From Chimonanthus salicifolius (lineage: Eukaryota; Streptophyta; Magnoliopsida; Laurales; Calycanthaceae): 64,000 nucleotides of DNA. Every line of letters starts with the position of its first letter. The stretch's first letter is position 1. Positions 43,560 to 58,000 of this stretch are shown here, piece by piece. The stretch covers positions 6,716,207 to 6,780,206 of the forward strand of contig CM023536.1 of the NCBI GenBank assembly GCA_013350335.1. Direction: 5' to 3'. The position numbers were made by a program, and so were the translations under genes. The notes below the pieces were generated by a model. That model searched no databases and was not told the DNA's origin. It worked only from the letters and a program-made list of their open reading frames with translations.

Positions 43560-45590
43560 CTAGTGTTGATAGTTATTTTGAGACTTATCCGTTTGATCAT
43601 TGAAGAACAATTTTTTTTTCATGTGACAGATAGATTTTATTGGATTTTGAGCTTGACCTTAGCCATGGTGGAGTGTTGAGATTGTCATTTTTAATTGAAT
43701 ATAGAAGTATGTAAATATCTACAATAGCATGAGAAGAAATTAATTGAAGAGGAAAACATTCTTGTTTTTTCCCTTTTTTTTAAAAAAAAAAAAAACAACA
43801 AAAAAGTCTGTATAGATTTTGAAAACTAAGACGTCTCAATGATTTTATTCAAGGAAACATATTTTATGTCACTATTCATCATTTTTTCAAAATAAAATAA
43901 TCAAACATTTTCCAAAAAAATAAAATTACTATTTTGCCCTTATGACTTCAAACTTTAGTATATCAAACTATCGGAGCTTGAATTGGATTAAACTTAGATT
44001 CATTGAAGAGCCCATACAGAAATCCATGTATCCAATCAAACAAAATCACAATTAGAGTCCTTAAAACTTCCCGATTTGCATGATTACGAGCCGGCTCATG
44101 ACAGTTCAAGAGTTTGTGATTCTAGTCACCGGGTATACAAGAGCAATGTACTACCCCAAATTTGAATCTTTCTAAGTTGAAATAAACATGATTTAGTGTC
44201 TTTATTGTCTCTTTTCTTTTTTCACTTGCATACTTTTGGCAAAAAAAAATTTGATAGTAACTCGAGCCTATTTTTAATATTTGGAATACTGCTAGTGGTA
44301 GTCAAGAACCTAGGTTTTTGTGATAAAAGTTTATTTCTTGCTCTTTGCATTTCTAGCTGATGTACTCTATGTCGTTCTATTTTTTTATTACTTATTTTAA
44401 TGTTGGAGAATCTTAAGACCCACGTCTCCCTAAGTACGAGAACATTGGATAAAATTGTGGATGCACGCAGGCCCTCGCAAGCCATAGACAAGTAACTAAA
44501 TGACTCAAATCTAAGACTTTTGATTTTTGGGCTAAAGTATCTACTATTTGATCTACCTTGCATATTAGAGCATTCAATGGAATTACGTCTTAACTCTGGA
44601 TGACAACATTTTGGGAAAGAAATTCTTTAAGATATTTTCAAAAATAAAATTGAGGTTAAAAAATTACTTAACTGTCTTTTTTATATGCGAAGACCTTCTC
44701 ATGTGTTTAATTTTTAGGGTCCATATTTTTTGAAAAAAATACTAAATATGAATGAATACTGAAAACTACAGTTGATTATTAAAATTTCCAAATACCAGCA
44801 AATCGAAGTACATGCTTAAGAAAATTTAAATATCTGATTGCAAATATTAAAAACTAAACAAATGTTAAATATTGAATGTTGAATATATATAGTCGTGTAT
44901 TGTTTTAAAGTTCAAAATTAAAAAATGACAAATGATTCACATTGTAATTAGTGCATGGTTGGATGACTTATGAATATTAAAATTGAAGATTAAATTTAAG
45001 GTAAAATACTTAGATACTAAAGCTGAATACTAAATACAAAACAAATGTTGAATGTGAGTAGTGAAACTTGAATCCCACTACTCTTAAATAGGCTTTTAAC
45101 ATATTTTATGTTATCTTATTTTATTTTGTGGGTCTAACTTTATTTTTATTGAGACTAATCTATCTTAAGGATTTTAATTTTATGCTATGATTACATTAGT
45201 GAAGGTTAAACTATTTTTTTTAATTATATGAGTATCTCTATTTTATATTAAAAGTGAGACTAATTTCATAAAATTAAAATTGAATAATTATTAACATTAG
45301 ATAGGATCAACTTTTAATAGACTCAAATAGTTGATATTTATAATTTTACTTTTTTTTTTTATTACATGCCATATTTCACAATATAAATATAAAATCCTCA
45401 GGATCTTAATCCAGTGCTCACTACGAATCATTGCCAATCCAGGTCAGATTCAAGATAGAAAAACATTCAATTCAATAGTCGGCACTCGGCAGTACAAGAC
45501 TACAAGGACTGGAGTCTTGATTTTCTGGCCCTACTTTTATTAATTTTTTTTTTTTATTTTTTTTAATTTTATTGCTCTCCAACGTTTCTG
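43560..45590. other. AT-rich spacer, no gene seen
   Basis: A minus frame at 44222-44563 lacks known motifs. A diverged piece of the 13637-13872 repeat lies near 44450-44520. Nothing else is recognised. Confidence 0.4.
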
Positions 45591-45599
45591 AAACCCTAA
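45591..45599 (+). promoter_or_regulatory. Telo-box-like motif in the CPL 5' region
   Basis: AAACCCTAA, a motif frequent near transcription starts of broadly expressed plant genes, lies about 460 bp upstream of the CPL ATG. The GC-richer stretch 45600-46062 is probably the 5' UTR. Confidence 0.45.
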
Positions 45600-46062
45600 T
45601 CACTTTTTACAGAGTGAATAGGAAAGGAAGTCCTAACCTTCAAACAAAACCGAGTTTCCATCCAAACAGATGCAGATCGCTCTCGAGATTCTGATCACAG
45701 ACCCTTTCTAGACTCTCTGCGGACGAAAGAAGAAGATTGGACCCTTTTCGATCCAAAGAACCATCGTCTGAGATCGTCTAAAAATATCCAAAGAAAGGAA
45801 AATACAAGGCAAACGAAACAGAAAACAGAAGAAAAATCTCTCTAAAATCTTTCAGTCTCCAAACACCCCAGATGAAATCACCACCCAAAATCAACATCTG
45901 AGACGATCTGAAGCAAAGATAGCAGATGGGAGCGACAGGTTCATAAGACCCATCAATCCGGACCGTTGGTTCTTATTTTTATTTTTCCCATTGGAGGGAA
46001 AAGTTGGGGCCTCTTTGCCCGATTTCTGGGAAAGCATTCTCCCCACAAAAGAAAAAAATAAT

Positions 46063-49000
46063 ATGTTCGAATCGGTGGTTTATCATGGGGATTCCCTTCT
46101 TGGGGAGGTGGAAATCTACCCACAGAAGGCGAATTTCGAGATGTCGAATAAGGAAATCAGGATCTCCCATTTTTCCCCTCCTAGCGATAGGTGCCCACCT
46201 CTGGCCGTCCTCCATACCATTGCTACCTGCGGCTTCTGCTTCAAAATGGAATCCAAGTCGAAATCAAAATCGTCCCCAGAAGAATCATCCCCGCTGTTTT
46301 GCTTGTACAGAGCTTGTCTCACAGAGAATAAGGTACCCAATTTGAAAAAAAGGGAATTTTTCACAATAAGATAACACAAGGAAAAAAAAAACATTTCTTT
46401 CAAATAATACTGTACAACATCAGAAGCAGTTTAGTTTCAAGAGTTTCAGTACTACACTCAGTTTAGATTCCAATTTCTGGCACTCTTGGATGTACCCAAA
46501 TTTCAAGTGAACATCATAGTTTCAGTTTATCTTGGTTTAGATTGTAATTTTGGGCATACTTGGATGTGTCCAGATTGCTAGCCAACATCATAATTGGATG
46601 GATGCTGTGTGATTGTGGCAGTTGAGAATTGGAATCCACACTAAAAGAACTGCTTTTCTGCTTCTTCTACCTCAGATGAATGATGAGGAAGATTAATTTT
46701 GAATGTGAAAAGTAGAATCTTTTGATTATGATAGAAGAGAATTTAAAAGTTTCGACATCCAAATGCAGCCTATGACTTCACGTGGACAATGCATGTTGCT
46801 GACTCGATATTGATATTCAGTTGTGAATCAAGCTGCTTCTAGTTCTTTAGTTTCTTTTATTATATAGAAAATTATTTGTCTAAAAGTTCTTTTGGTTTTG
46901 AGATGCCATAAGATGTAGTTACAATGGTAGCATGGATGATTTGGCAACTATTTACGAACCTACATCCATTTCTTTTACTGCATAATGTCTACAGAAGACC
47001 ATATGTGGGTGAGATTATGCCTTTTCTTTTATGTTTATATTTATATGTAGTGTATGTATGTACTTTCTTATTTACTTATGCCTACATAGAGGTGGGGATT
47101 TGTTTATTCTTATAGGGAATGCTTCTCTTAAAAACTGGAGACTTTGTACATTGAAAAGCAACTTCTTACCTAGAGTCTTAAACTGGTCAATAAGTATTAA
47201 TAACTTGATTCTTAACATTGAATCAGTGCTATTCTAGTTCTATGTCGTGTGGGCATCTGCAAATGCTAATGTTTTGGTTGTGACAGTGAAAACTTTCCAT
47301 TGTACTATGAGCTCTTGTTCTAGTTCTGTAGTTTCTATAATTTCATGTGAAAAATATGTATGGAGATTTATCTGATTTGAGATGGCTTAACATGTATTTT
47401 TCATTTTGCAATGAGCGTATGGATGATTTGGTAACTTTTTACAACATATGGCGATCATTTCTTGTTAATGCGTAATGTTAGAGAAGAATATATGTGGGTG
47501 AGGTGATGTCACTTTATAGTTCATACACATTATACGATACATAGATCTGTATGTATTATATGGCATGATGCTTTGTGAGTTCGTGGGGGTTGAGTGTTTG
47601 TAACTTGGATGTTCGGACATCCAAACATAACCCTGGCCTTCACTTGGCCAATTCACATTAATAACTTGATGTTTTGTAGTGAATCAATGCATGTTCTAGT
47701 TCCGCAGCACGCGTGTCATCATCATCATCATCATCAAATGCCAAAATCTCATCTATTTGGTGTTGGCTTTTCAACTTTTATTTACCATTTGACCTTATAA
47801 TAAACCATATAATTAGTTACTACATTATCTATCATGCCTCTCTTGGTCTTTTTCCCTCCACGTTTTTAGTGGGCTACCTCATCTTGCACCTGCTATTTGT
47901 GACCTTGACTTTACATACTGGGGCCGTCTTTTATTTTTTATTCACATGACCATATCACCTCAAACGAGTTTCTCTCAATTTTTCATATAGTGGGGCGATT
48001 TTTAACTATCCCCAGCGTAGGATGTGCATCAATGTTACTCTAATTTTTTTCTATTTGTCTTTTCTTCATTTTCTAATACTTTGCTCCAAAGAGCATTGTG
48101 GATTTGATAATTGTTTTATAAAATCGTCCTTTTAAGCGATGTTGAACTAAAAAATTACATAAGAGCTCTGGTGGTTTCTCTACATTTTATAAACACGTGT
48201 TATGTTTATTAAAGTGTTAATCTGATTCAAACCTGCAGCCTTTATGGTGAAAATGAACATGTTCCAACTGTGTATTTGCTCTTGTTCTGGTTGTGTAGTT
48301 TCTGTAATTATACACAAACTATATGTGTAAGCACTAAATTATTATGAGATACCTTAAAATGTAGGTGCCATGTTATTTTGGATGACTTGGTAACTTTATT
48401 CACTAACCTATGACAGTCATTTCTTGTTAATTCATATATTAAGAGAAAACCATTTGTGGTCATGATGTTACTTTTACTTAACACACACATGTACCACTTG
48501 CTGTCCCTACTAGATACTATAGTGATGAAAACATTTTCCATTTTTTGAAGTGTATCTGTTTCTGCAGTGCTTTCTGTACTTCTGGTAACTAATGGGTTAA
48601 ATCCTAGAGAAATGTGATCTGCAAGGTTTCTACAATTTAGTTGTGATCTGCATTATCTCGTACTAACAAGAATGAGAATTGAAAAGGCCTTCATACTTTT
48701 TGTGTTACAATATTTTGAGGAACATGTTAGGATTGCTGAAATTTTTGCTACTTCTGTTTTACAGACAGCAGTCATGTCAATGGGAGAAGAGGAGTTGCAT
48801 TTAGTGGCCATGCCTTCCAAGAAGAACTTCGAACATTCTTCATGTTTTTGGGGTTTTAATGTCATGCCAGGGTTGTTCAACTCTTGTCTTGTCATGTTGA
48901 ACCTAAGATGCCTTGGAATTGTGTTTGATCTTGATGAAACATTGATAGTTGCCAATACAATGCGCTCATTTGAGGACCGGATTGATGCCCTACAACGAAA

Positions 49001-52000
49001 GATAAGTAGTGAGGTGGACCCACAGCGCATTGCTGGAATGTTGGCTGAGGTCAAGCGCTATCAAGATGACAAATCAATTTTAAAGCAATATGCAGAAAAT
49101 GATCAAGTGGTTGAAAATGGGAAGGTGATCAAAGTTCAATCTGAGATTGTTCCACCCTTATCTGATAATCATCAACCAATAGTTCGCCCACTCATAAGGT
49201 TGCAGGAGAAGAACATCATTTTGACCCGTATCAATCCAGTGGTATGTATTTGTTGATTTTTTCTTAAGATTTTTTTAGTATACAAGTTTTAGTTCTGTCA
49301 ATCGGTCACCCTAATCTTGCTGTAATGGGTACGTCCTTGCTTGTTTTAATTTTATATCTGGAGGAAATGTTCTTTTGTAGTAGTGAACTGGAAGTTATCA
49401 CACTGTTTACACATGACTACATCCATGAATTATTTGTATTAATCCTTTTACTACTTTTGACATATATTCTATGCTGAATATAGAGTTGCACTTCGTAGAT
49501 AATTCTTTTTTTTAAAGTATTTATCCCAAGTTTGTTAAGAAAATGGCAAGACATTCTTTCTCCATAATGTTTGCAGATTCGTGATACTAGCGTTCTTGTA
49601 AGGCTAAGACCTGCCTGGGAGGATCTTCGTAGTTACTTAACTGCAAGAGGTCGAAAGAGGTTTGAGGTTTATGTCTGTACAATGGCTGAAAGGGATTATG
49701 CTCTGGAAATGTGGAGGCTCCTTGATCCAGAATCAAATTTGATCAACCCTAAGGAACTCTTGGGTCGTATTGTGTGCGTTAAAGCTGGTAAGTTGTCCAC
49801 AAACTCTGATCTAAAGAAGTCCACAAACATATGCCCATAGATTGCACCCTTAATAGTAGGTGACTTTCACAAATGATTTGTCAGTAGTTCACGTATGAAT
49901 AGACCCCTTAACAAGGTCAAGTGGTGAGTTGGTGATGTGGCCTATGAGTGACATGTGCAGTATGGCTGTCGGTCAAGGAATGCCTTAGTTGTGCCTATAC
50001 GTCACAGGCCTAGATTTATTTTGTGCCTCATCTAGCTCTAAGGCAGGCTCACCTTAATTAAATCTTGTTTATATAAATTTCTTTATTATGGACCTACTTT
50101 TGAATATTTCTGTAAGAACTATTATTTTTTTTAGTTATAATAGCTAGTGATAAATTTTGTAGTTAGAAACTGAATAAAGTAGAAACTCTAATTGGTATGC
50201 ATTATACTTGTATAGATTTATGATATGTAATATAATACGATTGGAAGCCTGTAGCCCATACATTTTGGTGCTTTAGATGAGTATCATTATGTTTTGTAAT
50301 TTTTGATTGGGTAAATACACATATTAATGAGTATAAAGTATAGGGTGTTGATATAGGCACAACCAAAATCGATGCTCAGAGGCACCTGAGACACTTTTTG
50401 TTACGTGGAAATCTTAACTTAAGAAATGACACCAATACCCTCTACAGTTCTCCCACTCCCATGCCCTTCCATGTCACATGGTTTCCCTTTCTCTCCTCTC
50501 ATATGTTCTTCTTTTCCTGGTTTTACCCTTCTGCATTTTAAAATCATTGCCCTTCTATTTACCTGAAAAAACTGCATCAGCTTTCCACCTTTTCACTGGC
50601 CTAATGTCTCTTGTTCACTCTGTCACTCCGTAGGACTGGTGTTGCTACAAGACTATACTATGTGGGATCCTCACATGGACTCTACATTTCTACTTTTTTA
50701 TTTATAAGGGAGGGTGCAATTGATTAATTATGATGTCCGTGAGTAAGATTTTTCTTAATTTTATTAATTAAATATTTAATTTTGTAGGCTCTAAGTTAAT
50801 AGTCAATAGTAACTATTTTAAATTTTTAAAAAATATTAATTGAATGAGTATAGATGTATATCATTAAAAATTCTAACTAAAAAAGGAAAACTGTTCAACG
50901 CACCTCTCATGCATTTGCCCATATGAAATTTGATTTAATTGGTTCAATTCAAGTGGAAAAATGTTTTAAATAACAAAGAGGATAATGAATTCCAATTAAT
51001 GGCATGTGTATTTTTGTAAAATCCACTTTGGCCCATATGTGATTACTCCATTGAAAAGTCTAGATAAATATGAGTTAAAAAAAATCAAATTCATTGAATC
51101 AATGAAGCTACATTCTTAAGCTCCTAAATTTTGATTACTTTAAATTATTTTTTAATCTCTAAATTTAGGGGCATAAAAACAACTTTGTTAGATCAATATT
51201 GACATTTGTAAGCTAACTACATGTTACCATTTTTTTTTTTTGAAAGATAAACATGTTGACCATTTTAAATTGTTTTTAACCCCTAAACTTTTACATGATA
51301 AGGAGTTCATTCTTATGATGAATGCATGATTATGAAGCCTAAAACCATTCGCCTTAGCTGGATCAATGGAAGTATGATTTTGAGCTCTGCGGAAAAAAAA
51401 AACCTATCCCCATTATTATCCTAAACTATTTTTTTAAACCTTGAAAGTAAAACATTAGACAAAATTTTAGTTTTAGACCTATCTTATATGAAAATATCCG
51501 TATTTTTTGAATTTCTTAGAAATGCCAAAATCGTTGTAACAATCCTACATTGAAATAGGGTGATTTCAGTGCATTTTTCCAAAAAATCTATTTCAAATAT
51601 TTTGATTTAATATCTTTGATTCGTAATAAAAAATTATATATCAGCCAAAATGGTTGATAATATTGAAATTTCAACTGAAAAATTTGGTTTCCTTGAAAAC
51701 CAAAAAAATATTTCATCTAAAATCTTAGATGTAGGTTGAAAGCCATAAAATTTTCACTGCTCATCTCACAAATAAATTGTCCCCACTTCACGTCAAAGAG
51801 ATTGAAAGTGGCATTCCAAACTGCTGAAGAGAAAGGGCAATGAAGGAAAAAGGGCAATGAAGGAAAAAGGTGATTTACATCTTCTGCCCCCTTTGTGAAT
51901 GCTCTATCTTGGGTAAGGATCTTTCTCCAAAGGAAACTCACAGCATGAGGGGGAGATTTGGAAGACCAGATTGCAGGATCAACCGTCAGGGAGATCCTTT

Positions 52001-55000
52001 TTTGGGGAGACCATTGAAGTCTTTTGGTTTATGATGAGTTCTCTCTCCCAAGAGATCATTTCCAATAAAAAATGAAATGAAAGAAATGGATCCATTATAA
52101 GGCCAAGAAAGTAGGAAGAGATTATTTAGGGGCTGATTTGATTTATGATGAGTTAGTCTCTCCCAAAACCTACCATGATTATTGACTCCGATTTTGATGT
52201 TGATTGCTGGCTGAAGTATCAATTTGCCTACCTAATTTCTCATTGGTGCTACATCTTTATAATTCTTGAAGTTTATTTTAAACTTCTCAATCAATTCTGC
52301 TTAATCCATGTTCTGTGAAATGCATGCTTTCAGACTTCTTGTAGAATGATTAAAGCTGTACAATTACTGATGTATGACATTTGCTTAGGCTTGAAGAAGT
52401 CCTTGCTCAATGTCTTTCAAGATGGAATCTGCCATCCAAAGATGGCATTGGTGATTGATGACCGTTTGAAAGTGTGGGAGGATAAAGACCAACCTCGAGT
52501 CCATGTTGTTCCTGCATTTGCCCCATACTATGCTCCTCAAGCTGAGGTATCCTAGTCATCCAAGATTGTCAATTGAAGAACGGGTTTCATGATTTATTCC
52601 TTTGTAATGATGCTTTGTTCATTTGACTCTTTCCTGCAGGCAAATAATGCTGTCCCAGTTTTATGTGTTGCAAGAAATGTTGCATGCAATGTTAGGGGTG
52701 GCTTTTTCAAGTAAGATCTAGATCCTATTTATCAAGTCTCAGCTTGTTGTGATTATCAATGGAAGTGATTACTATATTTGGTTTGTATGTTGTCATTGGT
52801 GTTATTTCGTGCACAGCTTGACCATGTTAATATTGGCAGAGAATTTGATGATGGCCTTCTGCAGAGGATTCCTGATGTATGCTATGAAGACGATATTGCT
52901 GATTTGCCTTCAGCCCCTGATGTGAGCAACTATTTGATTTCTGAGGTAAATAATGATATATGTCTGCCCCAAAATAATAAAAAAGAGAAAAAGAAAACAA
53001 CAACAGTATGATATGCTAGCATTTATCTATGTATTATTTTGATTATTCTTTTATTAACTTCTGTTCAGGATGATCCTTCTGCTTCAAATGGAAACAAGGA
53101 TCCTCTCTGTTATGAAGGCATGGCTGATGTTGAAGTTGAAAGGCGATTGAAGGTCATTAACCTTAAGTTTCATCAGAAATGCTGATATTAATAGTGGCAA
53201 CTTGCTGATATTCCATATCATTCCACATGCCTGCATATGCTAATGTGGCAGAAATTTTGTACATTGAAGCCATCCATTAGGTTGATCTGCTGGGTAGAGA
53301 CTCTGAACTTGACAATCAGGTTGGCTAATGGAGGGGCAGAAAAGAATTGGCTTCATTTCTTTAGTATCCATTGTTTCACTTGCTGTAGTGTAACTTTTGC
53401 AGCATTCTGGCTTGATTTGTCAGGTGCATCTATGTGTTAAACCTACCTAATAGAAATCTCATATTTGTACACAAATGCTGTATGGTGACTTGCAGTCATG
53501 TGGAATGAACCCTGTTTTCTTAATGCTTGATGTTAGAAAACCTTGTTATTTTATTCTAGTTCATGTTTGGATGGATCCACTATGTTTTTTCCCATAAAAT
53601 ATAGTGTTTAGATGTGAACTCTTAAGAAAAAAGATGTAGATGTACGTCCTTCAACACTTTTATACTTTTTTTTTTTTCAACATGATAGGCCTTGACAACC
53701 AAATCTCTTGTTCAGGATGCTAATTGCAATGTCCAAGCTGTTCCTTCTGTTGTTGGTAATCTTGACCCAAGGACTGCAACTTCTCTTCAGCATGTGTTGT
53801 CTTCTCCATCAAACACATTTCAACAATCAATCTCTCCGGGAACCATGTCTTTACAGAATATGCAATTTCCCCAGGTTACTACTTCAGTTAAGCCGTTGGG
53901 TTCTGTTGGTCCTTCGGAGCCTAGCCTCCAAAGTTCTCCTGCTAGAGAAGAGGGGGAGGTGCCTGAATCTGAATTAGATCCTGATACAAGGAGAAGGCTT
54001 CTAATATTGCAGCACGGACAAGACACAAGAGATCATGTCACAAATGATCCTCCCTTCCCAGTACACCCGCCCCTGCAAATCTCTGCACCTCCTATACCAT
54101 CTCGTGGAGGTTTTTTCCCTTTAGAGGAAGAGATGAGTCCAAGAAAGCTGCACAGAGCACCCAAGGAATTTCCTGTGGAACCAGAAGCTTTACTTTTTGA
54201 TAAGCATCGAACTCATCATTCATCTTTCTTTCATGGTATGGAGAATCCTATTTCCACTAGTAGAGTTATTAATGAAAATCAAAGGCTGCCTAAAGAGGTA
54301 AACAGATTGCTTACATCTCTCCCACTCTTTGATGTCTTTTTTGAGAGAATGTAAGAAGATCAAGAGTTATATATGTTATTTTTCTAGATACATCAAGGAG
54401 ATGATCGGCTGCGTCCAAACCACACGTTTCCAAATTACCGTTCTTTCTCAGGTATTGTGTGAGTTAAAAATGATTGACATGAAAGGTAAACATATACCAT
54501 AGAGTGGCGATAGTTTTGTTGTTGCTATGGTCATGAATGTGTTTAAGTTTCACACATGATTTTCATCCTTCACTATCTCATCTTAAAGCTGGCTCTAGCC
54601 AGATGGAAAAATGGCTCTGAACATTCATCATCATCAAGCATTTTTGGTTGTTGCATTGTTTGCTTCACTATATATCCCTATTCTGTACAATCTACACAAT
54701 CATATTAATTATTTCTTAAAATGAATCTAAAAGATGCCAAGGACAATCATAACCTGGGGAACAGCACTTACTATACTACATGAGTCACCTTTAACAAATG
54801 CCTGTGAGATTCCTAACTGAGACAATAATTAACAACCCTTAAGGAGAGTTTTAACCTCCAACTCATTCACATCCAATCCAAAGGCTACTAAAATAGTTGA
54901 TCATATATAACGAAATTTCTTGTGAAAGCAACTTCTTTGATCTTGCCTCATCAAAGCTGCTTGGTTACTTATAGGGATTTGCCTAGTGCCAAGAACACTG

Positions 55001-58000
55001 CTGGATTTTGAGAGGTAGGTGCTGTCACAGTCAGAATGAAAATTCCTTTCCTTTTCTTCCGTAAACCTAAAAAACATCCTTTTTGAGTGTTTAGACTAGA
55101 AATAGGGATGTAAATTGTGTTTAAAAACCTGAAACCTTGAATGGTCCAACTTGGGAAAGAGCAGGTTTGGCATCAAATTTTAACCCAGATGCTAATTGTG
55201 CTTGAGATTCAAACCCATTTTATACTTAGGCTGGGCTTGGACATATGCATGATCAGGCCCAAAGCCCGAAGCTTATTCGCATACATACAATAAGATATAT
55301 TGCGGAATGGAGAAAGTGCGGGTTTGCTGCCCATATTGACATGCCAATACCATGCATCTCCGATCATGATTTAGAAACTTCCAACAGTAGTTAAAAGTTT
55401 AACTGTAGGTTAAAAGTAAATATTAAACAACCTAGGTCATACATCTATGCATGCTTCTTCTTGCGCCTATGGGCTTCTCATCAGGTCTACGGGCTTGTTG
55501 AGTTTGCTCATGGTTTTCAAGTCTGGGTCTAGAGTTGTAAATGGGCTATGTTTTGGCCACGTATTATAGAAGACCAGGCAGGATCTTCATGTCAAATTGC
55601 CATCCTTGTAGATATCAATAGGGTCTGGATCTAGGCTAGACATGGGCATGCACGAAGCTCTATTTTTGGTAGTTCAGGCTACTTGGGCTGTTGGGCACTT
55701 GAGCCAAATTACCATCCATGCCTGTATCGGGCTAGGGCTTTGGATTACTTGAGTTAATTGTGCTTGGATTTGACACAACACAGGATTGTCTTGGACTTAT
55801 TGTTGTGGGACCCACTACACCACTGTTGACTATGTGGGACAGTTGACTTAGAGCGTGATTCCTCTCTTCCAATCCTTTCTTCTCTTTTCATTATTATTCA
55901 TTTTTTCCAATATTACTTTCAACACTTGGCCCATTTAAATCCCTAAACATATAAAGGTGATGGGATAGGCAAATAGAATAATCATTTTAATTTGCTTATC
56001 ATCTAAGCACTGTAGAAATGACCAAGACATTACACGTGGGATTTTTTTCAACTCTGGACAACTAGAAAATAAATTGAATTTTTGGAGCAGTTCATTTCAA
56101 GGCTGAAGAAATGATTTCAGTCATCAAGAAATTACTAGAGTTCAATGGCACTTCACAAATCAGCAGCGTAGAAGGATATTATGATTGTTGTCAAGAATAA
56201 GATGTGAAACATAGGCCTGATCTTTCTTTGGAAGGGGTTAGAATGGTATTTGCCATTGAAAGCTTGGATTGCAATGCAGAGATTTTTTTTTTATGATAAA
56301 CTAGTAAATGAAGATTTTTTTTGGATACTCTTTTTTCAATTGCATCAGTATGCTTCTCTTATACTGTAAATCTGGTTTCTGAATAATAGATTTTTCATTT
56401 TCGAAAAAGATAATCGCTGTGAATGAGAAGACAGAAAGTCTTTTGTTATCCCAAAGAGTTTTTTAAATTGGCAATAACAAGGAGAAAAGATGGGTTAGTA
56501 ATATACTATGTAGCTCAAGAAACGTACATTGGTTGAGTGACTGATTCAGGAATTCGTAATTTTTTCTTTTGCTATTTGCTTTACTTGTCATATTTAACTC
56601 CATGATTTAAAAATCGATTGTTGGTCTAACCCTTTTTTTGGGATATGGCTTAGTTTCATTAAGTTTAACCATTGGGTTAAACCATTTTGAACTGTGTCAT
56701 CAGCATGAGATCGAAGTGTGTAATAAGTACTCATCATAATTCAAAAAATAAAACATGGTTCTGAATTGATTTGAACTGCTGTTTTTTATTGGAGAAACCA
56801 CTATGAAGTGACCAGTTTAATTGGTTCACTTTTGTGGATGGTTTTGGATCAAACTGGACTGTCCAAATGGTTAGTTCAAGTCAAACCATGTCTAAGTGGA
56901 CGGTTCAGTCCGGTTCTTACAGCAATGATTTAACTTACAAAATTTCATCTTGAAGGTGAAGAGATGCCTATGGGCCGAATATCTTCCAGCGACAGGGACC
57001 TTCATTTGGAATCTGGACGAGTTCCTTCACAGTATCCTGAAACACCTGCTGGAGTTCTACAAGAAATTGCAATGAAGTGTGGAGCCAAGGTATATTCGAT
57101 GGTTTCATTAGAGCACATTTTTGTAGCTGAAACAGTATTTTCTTATATTTCTCTTAATAATTTTCTCCCTTTGTTTGCTTGTAGGTCGAATTCCGACAAG
57201 CTTTGACTGCTACCATGGAATTGCAGTTTTCTGTTGAGGTTTGTTATTTAAGTTCTCATTTCATTCTATTTGTTTATATGACTTCACAACTTCAGAGTTT
57301 ATTTAAGTAGCAATCTGGCTTACTCGGTCATGACACAGTTCGCTTCCATTACAACCAACAGTTTTTTGAGCACGATCAAGAGTAAGATGTCCAGTATTTG
57401 ATAATTGATCAATAGTCGAGAGTAATTTAGCTGCAGATGGAAAATTTAGTGTGTAAAATCAAATTCAATTTATTAACACACTTGAAATCAGCCCCTTTAG
57501 AAAACCTGATAATGCTAACTTCGATAAAGAGCATACAACTGTCAACTAATGGTTGCCCTTAGATCCAGAAAATTCTAACTTATCTCCATAGTAGTTCCAA
57601 CAGATTCCTCAAGAGCCCCAAGGGAGAACACAAAACACACCTAGGATAGGGCTAATCTGACAACAGCAGTTGCAGTAGCAATAATTGCTTGTCACCCAAA
57701 TTTACATTAGGTTTTACTGGTGCAATGCATCGTTGTTGCACATCTTGTCTTGTGGCTTTTCCACTCCAAAGCAGACAACTGGATCCTGGTCCATGTAAAT
57801 CTTTAATTTATATTTATATGATGATGATAGCTTTATAGATATGGATATTCTTCCTCATCAGCTCATTTGAATATGGAATACCAAGTTGTAAGACTATTAG
57901 TATCTACTTTTTCTGCTAGTACAGAGCCACATCCAATGCTCTCTTGTCTTCTGTACATCGGGTACATCAGGAGAACATTAAAATGGATGCATAATGCCAG

